Shown here piece after piece: positions 28,010 to 36,468 of a DNA stretch of 64,000 nt. Under the pieces are notes generated by a model. That model was given only the letters and a program-made list of their open reading frames with translations, was not told the DNA's origin and did not search any database. How positions within the stretch are numbered: the stretch's first letter is position 1; every line of letters starts with the position of its first letter. Source of the DNA: Pseudomonas hydrolytica (lineage in GTDB: Bacteria > Pseudomonadota > Gammaproteobacteria > Pseudomonadales > Pseudomonadaceae); the NCBI RefSeq assembly GCF_021495345.1, contig NZ_CP099397.1, forward strand, positions 434,001 to 498,000, written 5' to 3'. Made by a program: the position numbers and the translations under genes.

Positions 28010-28504
28010 ATGGCCCTTCTTCCCCAGCGCTTCGCCCCCGAGCAATGCGAGGCCGTCACCCGTGAGGTGCTCGCCGCCCACCGCGGCCAGCCCGGCGCCC
28101 TGCTGCCCATCCTCCACGACATCCAGGACCGCCTCGGCGCCGTACCGCCCGAGCTGTTGCCGCTGATCGCCGAGGACCTCTGCCTGTCGCGCGCCGAGGT
28201 GCACGGGGTGGTCAGCTTCTATCACGATTTTCGCGCCACGCCGCCCGGCCGCCAGGTGCTCAAGCTGTGTCAGGCCGAGGCCTGCCAGTCGATGGGGGTC
28301 AAGGCGCTGACCGCTGAACTGGAAAGCAAGCTCGGCCTGCCGCTGGGTGAGACCCGCGAGGATGGCAGCCTCAGTTTCGAACCGGTGTACTGCCTGGGCA
28401 ACTGCGCCTGCGCACCGAGCGTGATGCTCAATGGCGAACTACACGGTCGTGTCGACGCCGAGGAAGTGCTGGCGCTGCTGGCCGAACAGGGGGCCCAGGC
28501 ATGA
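28010..28504 (+). CDS. fdsG: NAD-linked formate dehydrogenase gamma subunit
   Basis: 164 residues, homologous to complex I NuoE. The thioredoxin-like [2Fe-2S] site is visible: CQAEAC in the middle and CLGNCAC near the C terminus. The N-terminal helical part has ILHDIQDRLGAVPPELLP and VSFYHDFR. FdsG passes electrons within the soluble formate dehydrogenase FdsABG. First gene of the operon, ATGA-overlapping fdsB. Its ribosome-binding site lies in the structured leader. Confidence 0.93.
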   Translation: MALLPQRFAPEQCEAVTREVLAAHRGQPGALLPILHDIQDRLGAVPPELLPLIAEDLCLSRAEVHGVVSFYHDFRATPPGRQVLKLCQAEACQSMGVKALTAELESKLGLPLGETREDGSLSFEPVYCLGNCACAPSVMLNGELHGRVDAEEVLALLAEQGAQA

Positions 28505-30072
28505 GCGAACCGATCAAGATCTTCGTCCCGCGCGATGCCACCGCGCTCAGCCTGGGCGCCGACAAGGTAGCCAAGGCCATAGTCGCCGAGGCCGCGGCGC
28601 GCGGTATCGAGGTGCAACTGGTGCGAAACGGCTCGCGCGGGCTGTTCTGGCTCGAGCCGCTGGTCGAGGTTGCCACGCCGGCCGGTCGTGTCGCCTATGG
28701 GCCGGTCAAGGCACGCGACGTTGCCGGCCTGTTCGACGCCGGTTTCCACGAGGGCAAGGCACATGCGCTGGGCCATGGCCTGACCGAGGAGATCGAATAC
28801 CTCAAGCGCCAGGAGCGCCTGACCTTCGCCCGCGTCGGCATCACCGACCCGCTGTCGCTGGAGGACTACATCGCCCACGACGGCTACCGCGGCCTCAAGC
28901 GCGCCCTCGGCATGACGCCCGAAGCGATCGTTGCCGAGGTCACCGAATCCGGCCTGCGCGGCCGTGGCGGCGCGGCGTTCCCCACCGGCATCAAGTGGCG
29001 CACCGTGCTCGGTTGCCAGGCCGAGCAGAAGTACATCGTCTGCAACGCCGACGAAGGCGACTCGGGCACCTTCTCCGACCGCATGGTGATGGAAGACGAT
29101 CCCTACGTGCTGATCGAGGGCATGACCATCGCCGGCCTCGCAGTTGGAGCTACGCGCGGCTACATCTACCTGCGTTCGGAATACCCGCACGCCGAAGCGG
29201 TGCTGCTCGAAACCATTGCCCGCGCCACGGCCGCCGGCTACCTGGGCGATGATGTGCTCGGCAGCGGCAAGGCCTTCCATCTGGAGCTGCGCCGCGGCGC
29301 CGGCGCCTATATCTGCGGCGAGGAAACCGCGCTGCTGGAAAGCATCGAGGGCAAGCGCGGCACCGTGCGGCCGAAGCCGCCGCTGCCGGCCATCGAGGGC
29401 CTGTTCGGCAAGCCGACGGTGATCAACAACGTGATCTCGCTGGCGTCGGTGCCGATCATCCTCGACAAGGGCGGCGCCTACTACAAGGACTACGGCATGG
29501 GCCGCTCGCTCGGCACCCTGCCGATCCAGCTGACCGGCAACATCGCCCGCGGCGGCCTGATCGAGAAGGCCTTCGGCATCACCCTGCGCGAGCTGCTGTA
29601 TGAATACGGCGGCGGTTCGGTCAGTGGCCGGCCGATCCGCGCGGTGCAGGTCGGCGGCCCGCTCGGCGCCTACCTGCCCGAGTCGCAGTTCGACACCCCG
29701 CTGGATTACGAGGCCTTCGCCGCCCTTGGCGCGGTACTCGGCCACGGCGGCATCGTGGTGTTCGACGACACCGTCGACATGGCCGACATGGCGCGCTACG
29801 CCATGGAGTTCTGCGCGGTGGAATCCTGCGGCAAGTGCACGCCCTGTCGGATCGGCTCGACCCGCGGCGAGGAGCTGCTGTCGCAGATCATCGTGGCCCG
29901 TTCCGAAGGCCCGCAGCCGGGGCGCATCGAACTGCTCAAGAGCCTCTGCGACACCATGCTCGGCGCCTCGCTCTGCGCCCTTGGCGGCATGACACCCTAT
30001 CCGGTGATGAGCGCCATCAACCACTTTCCCGAGGACTTCGGCGTGTCGCAAGACAGCGCCGAAGCCCGCTGA
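28501..30072 (+). CDS. fdsB: NAD-linked formate dehydrogenase beta subunit
   Basis: 523 residues. A short N-terminal thioredoxin-like module (about 1-110) is fused to a NuoF-type flavoprotein. FMN/NAD sites: GLRGRGGAAFPTGIKW near residue 152 and CNADEGDSGTFSDR. The [4Fe-4S] ligands start at ESCGKCTPC (Cys443, 446, 449) with a further Cys in ASLCALGG. It reduces NAD+ with electrons from FdsA. It overlaps fdsG by four bases; fdsA follows after 15 bases with a strong GGAGG. Confidence 0.95.
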   Translation: MSEPIKIFVPRDATALSLGADKVAKAIVAEAAARGIEVQLVRNGSRGLFWLEPLVEVATPAGRVAYGPVKARDVAGLFDAGFHEGKAHALGHGLTEEIEYLKRQERLTFARVGITDPLSLEDYIAHDGYRGLKRALGMTPEAIVAEVTESGLRGRGGAAFPTGIKWRTVLGCQAEQKYIVCNADEGDSGTFSDRMVMEDDPYVLIEGMTIAGLAVGATRGYIYLRSEYPHAEAVLLETIARATAAGYLGDDVLGSGKAFHLELRRGAGAYICGEETALLESIEGKRGTVRPKPPLPAIEGLFGKPTVINNVISLASVPIILDKGGAYYKDYGMGRSLGTLPIQLTGNIARGGLIEKAFGITLRELLYEYGGGSVSGRPIRAVQVGGPLGAYLPESQFDTPLDYEAFAALGAVLGHGGIVVFDDTVDMADMARYAMEFCAVESCGKCTPCRIGSTRGEELLSQIIVARSEGPQPGRIELLKSLCDTMLGASLCALGGMTPYPVMSAINHFPEDFGVSQDSAEAR

Positions 30073-30087
30073 TCCGGAGGCGTCCCC

Positions 30088-32922
30088 ATGGCCCTGTATC
30101 GTGAACTCGACTATGGCACCCCTGCTCGCAGCGGTGCTCCGGTAACCCTGGAAATCGACGGCAACGCCATCACCGTGCCGGCCGGCACCTCGCTGATGCG
30201 TGCGGCTCAGGAGGCCGGCATCGCCGTGCCCAAGCTGTGCGCCAGCGACAGCCTGGAGCCGTTCGGCTCATGCCGCCTGTGCATGGTGGAAATCGAAGGC
30301 CGCCGCGGCTTCCCGGCGTCCTGCACCACCCCGGTGGAGCCGGGCATGGTGGTGCGCACGCAGAGCCCGAAACTGGCCGAACTGCGTCGCGGCACCATGG
30401 AGCTGTACATCTCCGACCACCCGCTGGACTGCCTGACCTGCTCGGCCAACGGCAACTGCGAGCTGCAGGACATGGCCGGTGTGGTCGGCCTGCGCGAAGT
30501 ACGCTACGACCCGGTGAAGACCCACCTGGCCGAAACCAAGGACGAGTCCAACCCCTATTTCAGCTATGACCCGTCCAAGTGCATCGTCTGCAACCGCTGC
30601 GTGCGCGCCTGCGAGGAAGTGCAGGGCACCTTCGCCCTGACCATCGACGGCCGCGGCTTCGACTCGCGCGTGGCCGCCAGCCAGGCCGAGGATTTCCTCG
30701 ACTCCGAGTGCGTGTCCTGCGGTGCCTGCGTCAATGCCTGCCCGACCGCCACGCTGATGGAAAAATCAGTGATTGAGCTGGGCCAGGCCGAGCGCAGCGT
30801 CACCACCACCTGCGCCTACTGCGGCGTTGGCTGCTCGTTCAACGCCGAGGTCAAGGGCAACACCGTGGTGCGCATGGTGCCGAACAAGAACGGCCACGCC
30901 AACCATGGCCACGCCTGCGTCAAGGGCCGCTTCGCCTGGGGCTACGCGACCCACCCGGACCGCATCAAGACCCCGATGATCCGCGACAGCATCCACGAGC
31001 CGTGGCGCTCGGTGAGCTGGGACGAGGCCATCGGCTACGCCGCCCGGCGCTTCAAGGAGATCCAGGCACAGTACGGCCGTAATGCGGTCGGCGGGCTGAC
31101 CTCCTCGCGCTGCACCAACGAGGAAACCTACCTGGTGCAGAAGCTGGTGCGCGCTGCCTTCGGCAACAACAACGTGGATACCTGTGCCCGCGTCTGCCAC
31201 TCGCCGACCGGCTACGGCCTCAAGGTGACCCTCGGCGAGTCCGCCGGTACCCAGGATTTCGACTCGGTGCTGTCCGCCGACGTGGTGCTGGTGATCGGTG
31301 CCAACCCCACCGACGGCCACCCGGTGTTCGGCTCGCAGCTCAAGCGCCGCCTGCGCGAGGGCGCCAAGCTGATCGTCGCCGACCCGCGCGGCATCGACCT
31401 GGTGCGCAGCCCGCACATCCGCGCCGAGCATCACCTGCAGCTGCGTCCGGGCAGCAACGTCGCCCTGCTCAACAGCCTGGGCCATGTGATCGCCACCGAG
31501 GGCCTGATCAACGAGGCGTTCATCGCCGAGCGCTGCGAGGCCGAAGCCTTCGAGCAATGGCGCACCTTCGTCAGCGAACAGCGCAACAGCCCCGAGGCCA
31601 TGGAGGCCCTGACCGGCGTGCCGGCCGCTTCGGTGCGCGCTGCCGCGCGCCTGTACGCCACCGGTGGCAACGCGGCGATCTACTACGGCCTGGGCGTCAC
31701 CGAGCACAGCCAGGGCTCGTCCACCGTGATGGCGATCGCCAACCTGGCCATGGCCACCGGCAATATCGGCCGTCCGGGTGTCGGTGTGAACCCGCTGCGC
31801 GGACAGAACAACGTGCAGGGCTCCTGCGACATGGGCTCCTTCCCCCACGAGCTGCCGGGCTACCGCCACGTTTCCGATCCGGTGGCACGGCCGCAGTTCG
31901 AGGCCGCCTGGGGCGTCAAGCTGCTCGACGAGCCGGGCCTGCGCATCCCCAACATGCTCGCCGCGGCGCATGCCGGCACCTTCAAGGGCATGTACATCCA
32001 GGGTGAGGACCCGGCGCAGTCCGACCCCGACACCCAGCACGTCACCGATGCACTCAAGGCCATGGAGTGCGTGGTGATCCAGGACCTGTTCCTCAACGAA
32101 ACCGCCAAGTACGCCCACGTGTTCCTGCCTGGCGCCTCCTTCCTGGAGAAGAACGGCACCTTCACCAACGCCGAGCGGCGCATCTCGCCGGTGCGCAAGG
32201 TGATGCCGGCGCTGGCCGGCAAGGAAGACTGGGAAGTGACCGTGGCGTTGTCCAACGCCCTCGGCTACCCGATGAACTACAAGCATCCGTCCGAGATCAT
32301 GGACGAGATCGCCGCGCTGACGCCGACCTTCACCGGCGTCAGCTACGCCAAGCTCGACCGCCTGGGCAGCATCCAGTGGCCGTGCAACGACGAGGCCCCG
32401 GAAGGCACGCCGATCATGCACGAGGACGCCTTCGTGCGTGGCAAGGGGCGCTTCGTGGTCACCGAGTTCATCCCCACCGAGGAGCGCACCTCGCGCAAGC
32501 GGCCGCTGGTGCTGACCACCGGGCGCATCCTTTCGCAGTACAACGTCGGCGCGCAGACCCGGCGTACCGCCAACAAGGCCTGGCACGCCGAGGACATCCT
32601 CGAGCTGCACCCGGTGGACGCCGAGGATCGCGGCATCAAGGACGGCGACTGGGTCGGCATCAACAGCCGTGCCGGCGAGACGGTGATGCGCGCCAAGGTC
32701 ACCGAGCGCATGCAGCCGGGTGTGGTGTACACCACCTTCCACCACCCGGAATCCGGTGCCAACGTGATCACCACCGACAACTCCGACTGGGCCACCAACT
32801 GCCCGGAGTACAAGGTCACCGCGGTCCAGGTGCGCAAGGTCGAAGTCCCGTCGCAGTGGCAGCAGGAGTTCGATAGCTTCACCCGCGAGCAGGTCAGCCT
32901 GCTGCCGGTGGTGCAGTTATGA
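30088..32922 (+). CDS. fdsA: NAD-linked formate dehydrogenase alpha (molybdopterin) subunit
   Basis: 944 residues. N terminus: a [2Fe-2S] ferredoxin domain (CASDSLEPFGSCRLC, CTTP), then a His/Cys FeS segment (HPLDCLTC), two [4Fe-4S] ferredoxin motifs (CIVCNRCVRAC, CVSCGACVNAC), and the Mo-bis-MGD domain beginning TTCAYCGVGCSF. The Mo ligand is Cys370 (CARVCHSPTG), not selenocysteine. A C-terminal MGD-binding domain is present (GWVGINSRAGE-like DGDWVGINSR). It oxidises formate to CO2. Complete length for the family. Confidence 0.96.
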   Translation: MALYRELDYGTPARSGAPVTLEIDGNAITVPAGTSLMRAAQEAGIAVPKLCASDSLEPFGSCRLCMVEIEGRRGFPASCTTPVEPGMVVRTQSPKLAELRRGTMELYISDHPLDCLTCSANGNCELQDMAGVVGLREVRYDPVKTHLAETKDESNPYFSYDPSKCIVCNRCVRACEEVQGTFALTIDGRGFDSRVAASQAEDFLDSECVSCGACVNACPTATLMEKSVIELGQAERSVTTTCAYCGVGCSFNAEVKGNTVVRMVPNKNGHANHGHACVKGRFAWGYATHPDRIKTPMIRDSIHEPWRSVSWDEAIGYAARRFKEIQAQYGRNAVGGLTSSRCTNEETYLVQKLVRAAFGNNNVDTCARVCHSPTGYGLKVTLGESAGTQDFDSVLSADVVLVIGANPTDGHPVFGSQLKRRLREGAKLIVADPRGIDLVRSPHIRAEHHLQLRPGSNVALLNSLGHVIATEGLINEAFIAERCEAEAFEQWRTFVSEQRNSPEAMEALTGVPAASVRAAARLYATGGNAAIYYGLGVTEHSQGSSTVMAIANLAMATGNIGRPGVGVNPLRGQNNVQGSCDMGSFPHELPGYRHVSDPVARPQFEAAWGVKLLDEPGLRIPNMLAAAHAGTFKGMYIQGEDPAQSDPDTQHVTDALKAMECVVIQDLFLNETAKYAHVFLPGASFLEKNGTFTNAERRISPVRKVMPALAGKEDWEVTVALSNALGYPMNYKHPSEIMDEIAALTPTFTGVSYAKLDRLGSIQWPCNDEAPEGTPIMHEDAFVRGKGRFVVTEFIPTEERTSRKRPLVLTTGRILSQYNVGAQTRRTANKAWHAEDILELHPVDAEDRGIKDGDWVGINSRAGETVMRAKVTERMQPGVVYTTFHHPESGANVITTDNSDWATNCPEYKVTAVQVRKVEVPSQWQQEFDSFTREQVSLLPVVQL

Positions 32923-32946
32923 TGCCGCTGGCCCCGGCACCGGTTC

Positions 32947-32967
32947 GTAGGGTGCGCCGTGCGCACC
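32947..32967 (+). repeat. REP family 1, single plus copy between fdsA and fdsD
   Basis: Exact consensus (GTAG + GGTGCGC-CGT-GCGCACC). With 33325-33345 it forms an inverted pair that brackets fdsD. Confidence 0.88.
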
Positions 32968-33022
32968 ACTGCCACGCCGGCCTATTCTTTGCGGCTTCCC
33001 GGTTATTCAGCGGAGCACAGCC

Positions 33023-33271
33023 ATGGGCATGAACGCCACCCAACTGATCAAGATGGCCAACCAGATCGGCGCCTTCTTCGCGTCCCAGCCTGACCCCGCC
33101 CAGGCGCGCACTGAATACGCCCAGCATCTCAAGCGCCAATGGGACCCGCAGATGCGCACGGCGCTTTACGCCCACCTGGACGCCAGCGACGGCGAGGGTC
33201 TGAGCGAGTTCGCGCTGCAGGTGCTGCGCGATTTGCGCGGGCAGATCGAGCCACAGGCTGCTAGTGTCTGA
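33023..33271 (+). CDS. fdsD: Formate dehydrogenase delta subunit
   Basis: 82 residues: IKMANQIGAFFASQPDP, HLKRQWDPQMRTALYAHLD, ending VLRDLRGQIEPQ. This is the FdsD pattern of a small helical protein required for or associated with soluble formate dehydrogenases. It is separated from fdsA by a REP and 100 bases, and followed by another REP before fdhD. In the operons I know the order is usually fdsGBA, then the FdhD homologue, then fdsD; here fdsD comes first. Confidence 0.88.
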   Translation: MGMNATQLIKMANQIGAFFASQPDPAQARTEYAQHLKRQWDPQMRTALYAHLDASDGEGLSEFALQVLRDLRGQIEPQAASV

Positions 33272-33324
33272 ACGCTCCATGAACTGCACATGGCCTTTGG
33301 GTGTCTCGTGAGGTGCTAGGGGCT

Positions 33325-33345
33325 GGTGCGCACGGCGCACCCTAC
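33325..33345 (-). repeat. REP family 1, single minus copy between fdsD and fdhD
   Basis: Exact inverted consensus. It ends 21 bases before the fdhD ATG. Confidence 0.88.
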
Positions 33346-33366
33346 GACCGCGAGGAATCCGCATCC

Positions 33367-34191
33367 ATGTCACGCCGTACCGCCGACCCGCTTACCGATG
33401 ATCGCGCCGCCGCTCCGGCACCGGACGGTTACGCCTATGTCGAGCTGGACGAGGCGGCGCACGATGGTCACGCCGTGCTGGCCGAGGAATGCGCCCTGGC
33501 CATCGCCTACAACGGCGTCGCTCAAGCGGTGATGATGGTTTCGCCCAGCGCGCTGGAGGATTTCGTCGTCGGCTTCAGCCTGACTTCTGCAGTCGTGGCG
33601 GCGGCCGAGGACATCTACGACATCCAGCTCAAGCGCGCGGGGGAGGCATTCAGCGCCGAGGTGCAGATCGCCAGCCGCGCCTTCTGGGCGCTCAAGCAGC
33701 AGCGGCGCAATCTGGCCGGCACCAGTGGCTGCGGCCTGTGCGGCGTCGAGGCGCTGGAGCAGGCGCTGCCGCAACTCGACACCCTGAGCCTCAACCCGCT
33801 GCCACCGGCCGCGCACCTGGCCGACCTGCGTACGCGCATCGGCCAGGTGCAGAAGCTGGCGCGCCAGAGCGGCGCGCTGCATGCGGCATTGTTCGTCGAT
33901 GAGTCTGGCGAGATCGTCCTGTGCCGCGAAGACATTGGCCGGCACAACGCGCTGGACAAGCTGATCGGCGCGCTAAACCGTGAAAGCCGCGACGCCCGTC
34001 GCGGCTTTGCCGTGGTCACCAGCCGCTGCAGCCTGGAGCTGATCCACAAGGCGGTGCGCGCCGGCTTCGCCAGCCTGGTCAGCCTGTCGGCGCCCACCGA
34101 CCTGTGCGTGCGCTGGGCGCGTCGGCACCGCCTCAACCTCATTCACCTGCCGCACCATAGTCCACCGCGGGTCTATAGCCCGGCGTCGTAG
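33367..34191 (+). CDS. fdhD: Formate dehydrogenase accessory sulfurtransferase FdhD
   Basis: 274 residues. FdhD transfers sulfur from IscS to the molybdenum cofactor so that formate dehydrogenase becomes active. The catalytic CxxC loop is TSGCGLCGVE (about residues 121-130); LCREDIGRHNALDKLIGA and VVTSRCSLELIHKA are further hallmarks. ATG 33367 was chosen because upstream in-frame codons run through the REP. The stop TAG (34189-34191) is the TAG of a REP head, so the C-terminal residues may have been reset. Confidence 0.93.
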   Translation: MSRRTADPLTDDRAAAPAPDGYAYVELDEAAHDGHAVLAEECALAIAYNGVAQAVMMVSPSALEDFVVGFSLTSAVVAAAEDIYDIQLKRAGEAFSAEVQIASRAFWALKQQRRNLAGTSGCGLCGVEALEQALPQLDTLSLNPLPPAAHLADLRTRIGQVQKLARQSGALHAALFVDESGEIVLCREDIGRHNALDKLIGALNRESRDARRGFAVVTSRCSLELIHKAVRAGFASLVSLSAPTDLCVRWARRHRLNLIHLPHHSPPRVYSPAS

Positions 34192-34208
34192 GGTGTGCCG
34201 TGCGTACC
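34188..34208 (+). repeat. REP family 1, diverged single copy supplying the fdhD stop
   Basis: GTAGGGTGTGCCGTGCGTAC plus one base, two changes from consensus. The TAG of its head ends fdhD in frame. Confidence 0.75.
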
Positions 34209-34230
34209 AGCCTTGCGCCTCGAGGCTATT

Positions 34231-34251
34231 GCCGGATTGCATCCGGGCTAC
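34231..34251 (-). repeat. REP family 3, single copy supplying the yrfG stop
   Basis: On the minus strand it reads GTAG + CCCGGAT-GCA-ATCCGGC, one mismatch to the 22518 copy. The TAG at 34248-34250 is the yrfG stop codon. Confidence 0.78.
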
Positions 34252-34910
34252 AGGCCCTGCAGCAGTTCGCGGTAATCCTCCACGGCGGCGAATTCCTCGG
34301 TGTCCTTCGGCCCGGCCTGGCTGTCCGGCTGGCGCACGGCGAGCAGGTGGGCGACGCCGAACTGTCCGGCGCTGCGCAGGATCGGCAGGCTGTCGTCGAT
34401 GAACAGACTGCGCGCCGGATCGAAGCCGACGTCCTGACGCAGGGCGAACCAGAACTGCTGGTTCTCCTTGGGAAAGCCGTAGTCGTGAGAGCTGATCAGG
34501 CGCTCGAACCAGGGCGCCAGTTCGACCCGTTCCATCTTCAACGACAGCGAATCGCGATGCGCGTTGGTGATCAGCACCACACGCTTGCCGGCTTCGCGCA
34601 GGGCGCGCAGGAACAGCTCGGCATCCTCACGCAGGGCGATCAGATGGGCCACCTCGCGCTTGAGATCGCGGATCGAGAGCTTGAGCTCGCGGCTCCAGAA
34701 ATCGGTGCAGTACCAGTTCAGCGTACCGGCATGTTGGCGAAACAGCGGCAACAGCTCGGCCTCGGCCAGCGCCAGGCTGGTGCCATGGTGCTCGGCATAG
34801 CGCTGCGGCAGGTGCTTGAGCCAGAAATGGTTGTCGAAATGCAGGTCGAGCAGGGTGCCGTCCATGTCCAGCAGGACGGTGTCGATCTGGTGCCAGGGGA
34901 GTGAAGGCAT
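34248..34910 (-). CDS. yrfG: GMP/IMP nucleotidase YrfG, HAD family
   Basis: 220 residues. HAD motif I LLDMDGTLLDLHFDN near residue 14, motif II VVLITNAHRDSL, and motif III/IV SSHDYGFPKENQQF with FIDDSLPIL. YrfG dephosphorylates purine mononucleotides. It is divergent from nudE, matching the Pseudomonas order. A family-3 REP provides the stop codon. Confidence 0.9.
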   Translation of the reverse strand: MPSLPWHQIDTVLLDMDGTLLDLHFDNHFWLKHLPQRYAEHHGTSLALAEAELLPLFRQHAGTLNWYCTDFWSRELKLSIRDLKREVAHLIALREDAELFLRALREAGKRVVLITNAHRDSLSLKMERVELAPWFERLISSHDYGFPKENQQFWFALRQDVGFDPARSLFIDDSLPILRSAGQFGVAHLLAVRQPDSQAGPKDTEEFAAVEDYRELLQGL

Positions 34911-35034
34911 GGGCGCGCCCAGTGATGAGAGTCGTGAATCTGCCGGCCCGCGTCGCGATCATGCAATCTGCGCCGGGGATAATCGCAAAAGCCGCGGTAT
35001 GATAACCCGCCAGGTCACGCCAAGGAGTTGCCCC

Positions 35035-35601
35035 ATGCGTCAGAAGCCCACGGTGCTCGCCCGTGAAATAGTCGCCAGCAGTCGCCTGTTCCGCGTCGAG
35101 GAACTGCAGCTGCGCTTCTCCAATGGGGTCGAGCGTACCTACGAACGCCTGGTGGGCAAGGGCGCCGGCTACGGCGCGGTGATGGTGGTGGCCATGCTCG
35201 ATGCCGAGCACGCGGTGCTGGTGGAGGAATACTGCGGCGGCACCGACGACTACCAGTTGTCGCTGCCCAAGGGGCTGATCGAACCGGGCGAGGACGTGCT
35301 GGTGGCGGCCAATCGCGAGCTCAAGGAGGAGGCGGGGTTCGGTGCGCATGAGCTGGAGTACATCACCGAGCTGAGCCTGTCGCCCGGCTACATGAGCCAG
35401 AAGATCCAGGTGGTACTGGCGCGCAATCTGTACGAAGAGCGCCTGCCCGGCGACGAGCCGGAGCCGATGCGGGTCGACCGCATCAACCTGCGCGAGTTGT
35501 CCAGCCTGGCCCAGCACGCCCAGTTCAGCGAGGGCCGCGCCCTGGCCGCGCTGTACCTGGTGCGTGACCTGCTGAGTCAGCGCGGGGAGTTCGTGCAGTG
35601 A
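35035..35601 (+). CDS. nudE: ADP-compounds hydrolase NudE
   Basis: 188 residues. The Nudix box is intact (GLIEPGEDVLVAANRELKEE followed by AGFGA), preceded by LPK and followed by the NudE-typical SLSPGYMSQKIQVVLARNLY. It hydrolyses ADP-ribose, NADH and related compounds to the mononucleotides. AAGGAG lies about seven bases before ATG 35035. It overlaps cysQ by four bases (GTGA). Confidence 0.93.
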   Translation: MRQKPTVLAREIVASSRLFRVEELQLRFSNGVERTYERLVGKGAGYGAVMVVAMLDAEHAVLVEEYCGGTDDYQLSLPKGLIEPGEDVLVAANRELKEEAGFGAHELEYITELSLSPGYMSQKIQVVLARNLYEERLPGDEPEPMRVDRINLRELSSLAQHAQFSEGRALAALYLVRDLLSQRGEFVQ

Positions 35602-36416
35602 GTCATCCCCATATTCCCCAGGTGATCGAGCTGGTACGTGCCGCAGGTGCGGCGACCCTGCCGTACTGGCGCAGCGACGTGGCCGTGACGGAGAAGGCCG
35701 ATGCCTCGCCAGTCACTGCCGCCGACCTGGCCGCCCACCACATCCTGCTCGATGGCCTGCGCGCGCTGGCGCCGGATGTACCGGTGCTGTCGGAAGAGGC
35801 CGCCGACATTCCGCTGGCCGAACGCGCGGCCTGGACACGCTGGTGGCTGGTCGATCCGCTCGATGGCACCAAGGAATTTATCGCCGGTTCCGAGGAGTTC
35901 ACCGTCAATGTCGCGCTGATCGAGCGTGGCCGCGTGGTCTTCGGCGTGGTCGGCATTCCGGCCAATGGCCGTTGCTATTACGGCGGTGCCGGTCTGGGCG
36001 CCTGGCGCAGCGAAGCGCCGGGCGATGAGCAGCCGATCAGCGTGCGTCTGGCGCCGGCGCAGGGCTTTACCCTGGTGGCCAGCAAGCGCCATTCGAGTCC
36101 GGCGCAGGAGCGCTTGCTCGGTGAGCTGGTCGCGCGCTTCGGCGAGCCGGCGCTGGCCAATATCGGCAGTTCGCTGAAGTTCTGTCTGCTGGCCGAGGGC
36201 AATGCCGACTGCTACCCGCGTCTGGCGCCCACCTCGCAGTGGGACACCGCCGCGGCGCAGGGCGTGCTGGAAGGGGCGGGCGGCGAGGTGCTGAATCTGG
36301 CCGGCGAAGTGCTCACCTACGAGGCGCGCGAATCCTTTCTCAATCCGTCGTTCCTGGCCTTGCCGGCCACTGCCGAGTGGCGTGGCGAGCTGATCGAGTT
36401 GGCGCGGACATTGTAG
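35598..36416 (+). CDS. cysQ: 3'(2'),5'-bisphosphate nucleotidase
   Basis: 272 residues, inositol-monophosphatase superfamily. Metal-binding SEEAADIP, then WLVDPLDGTKEFI (DPLDGT core) and QWDTAAAQGVLEGAGG. CysQ clears PAP formed during sulfate assimilation. The start is GTG 35598 inside the nudE stop. The stop TAG (36414-36416) is the TAG of a family-2 REP head. Confidence 0.93.
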   Translation: MSHPHIPQVIELVRAAGAATLPYWRSDVAVTEKADASPVTAADLAAHHILLDGLRALAPDVPVLSEEAADIPLAERAAWTRWWLVDPLDGTKEFIAGSEEFTVNVALIERGRVVFGVVGIPANGRCYYGGAGLGAWRSEAPGDEQPISVRLAPAQGFTLVASKRHSSPAQERLLGELVARFGEPALANIGSSLKFCLLAEGNADCYPRLAPTSQWDTAAAQGVLEGAGGEVLNLAGEVLTYEARESFLNPSFLALPATAEWRGELIELARTL

Positions 36417-36465
36417 GGCGGGTGCAACCCGCCACATCGTCCATGGCGGGTTGCACCCGCCCTAC
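36413..36465. repeat. Perfect inverted REP pair, family 2, between convergent cysQ and fabY
   Basis: 36413-36433 is GTAG + GGCGGGT-GCA-ACCCGCC, and 36445-36465 is its exact reverse complement; the spacer is 11 bases. Together they form a 21-bp perfect dyad that ends three bases before the fabY stop and includes the cysQ stop. It probably also terminates transcription both ways. Confidence 0.92.
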
Positions 36466-36468
36466 GGC

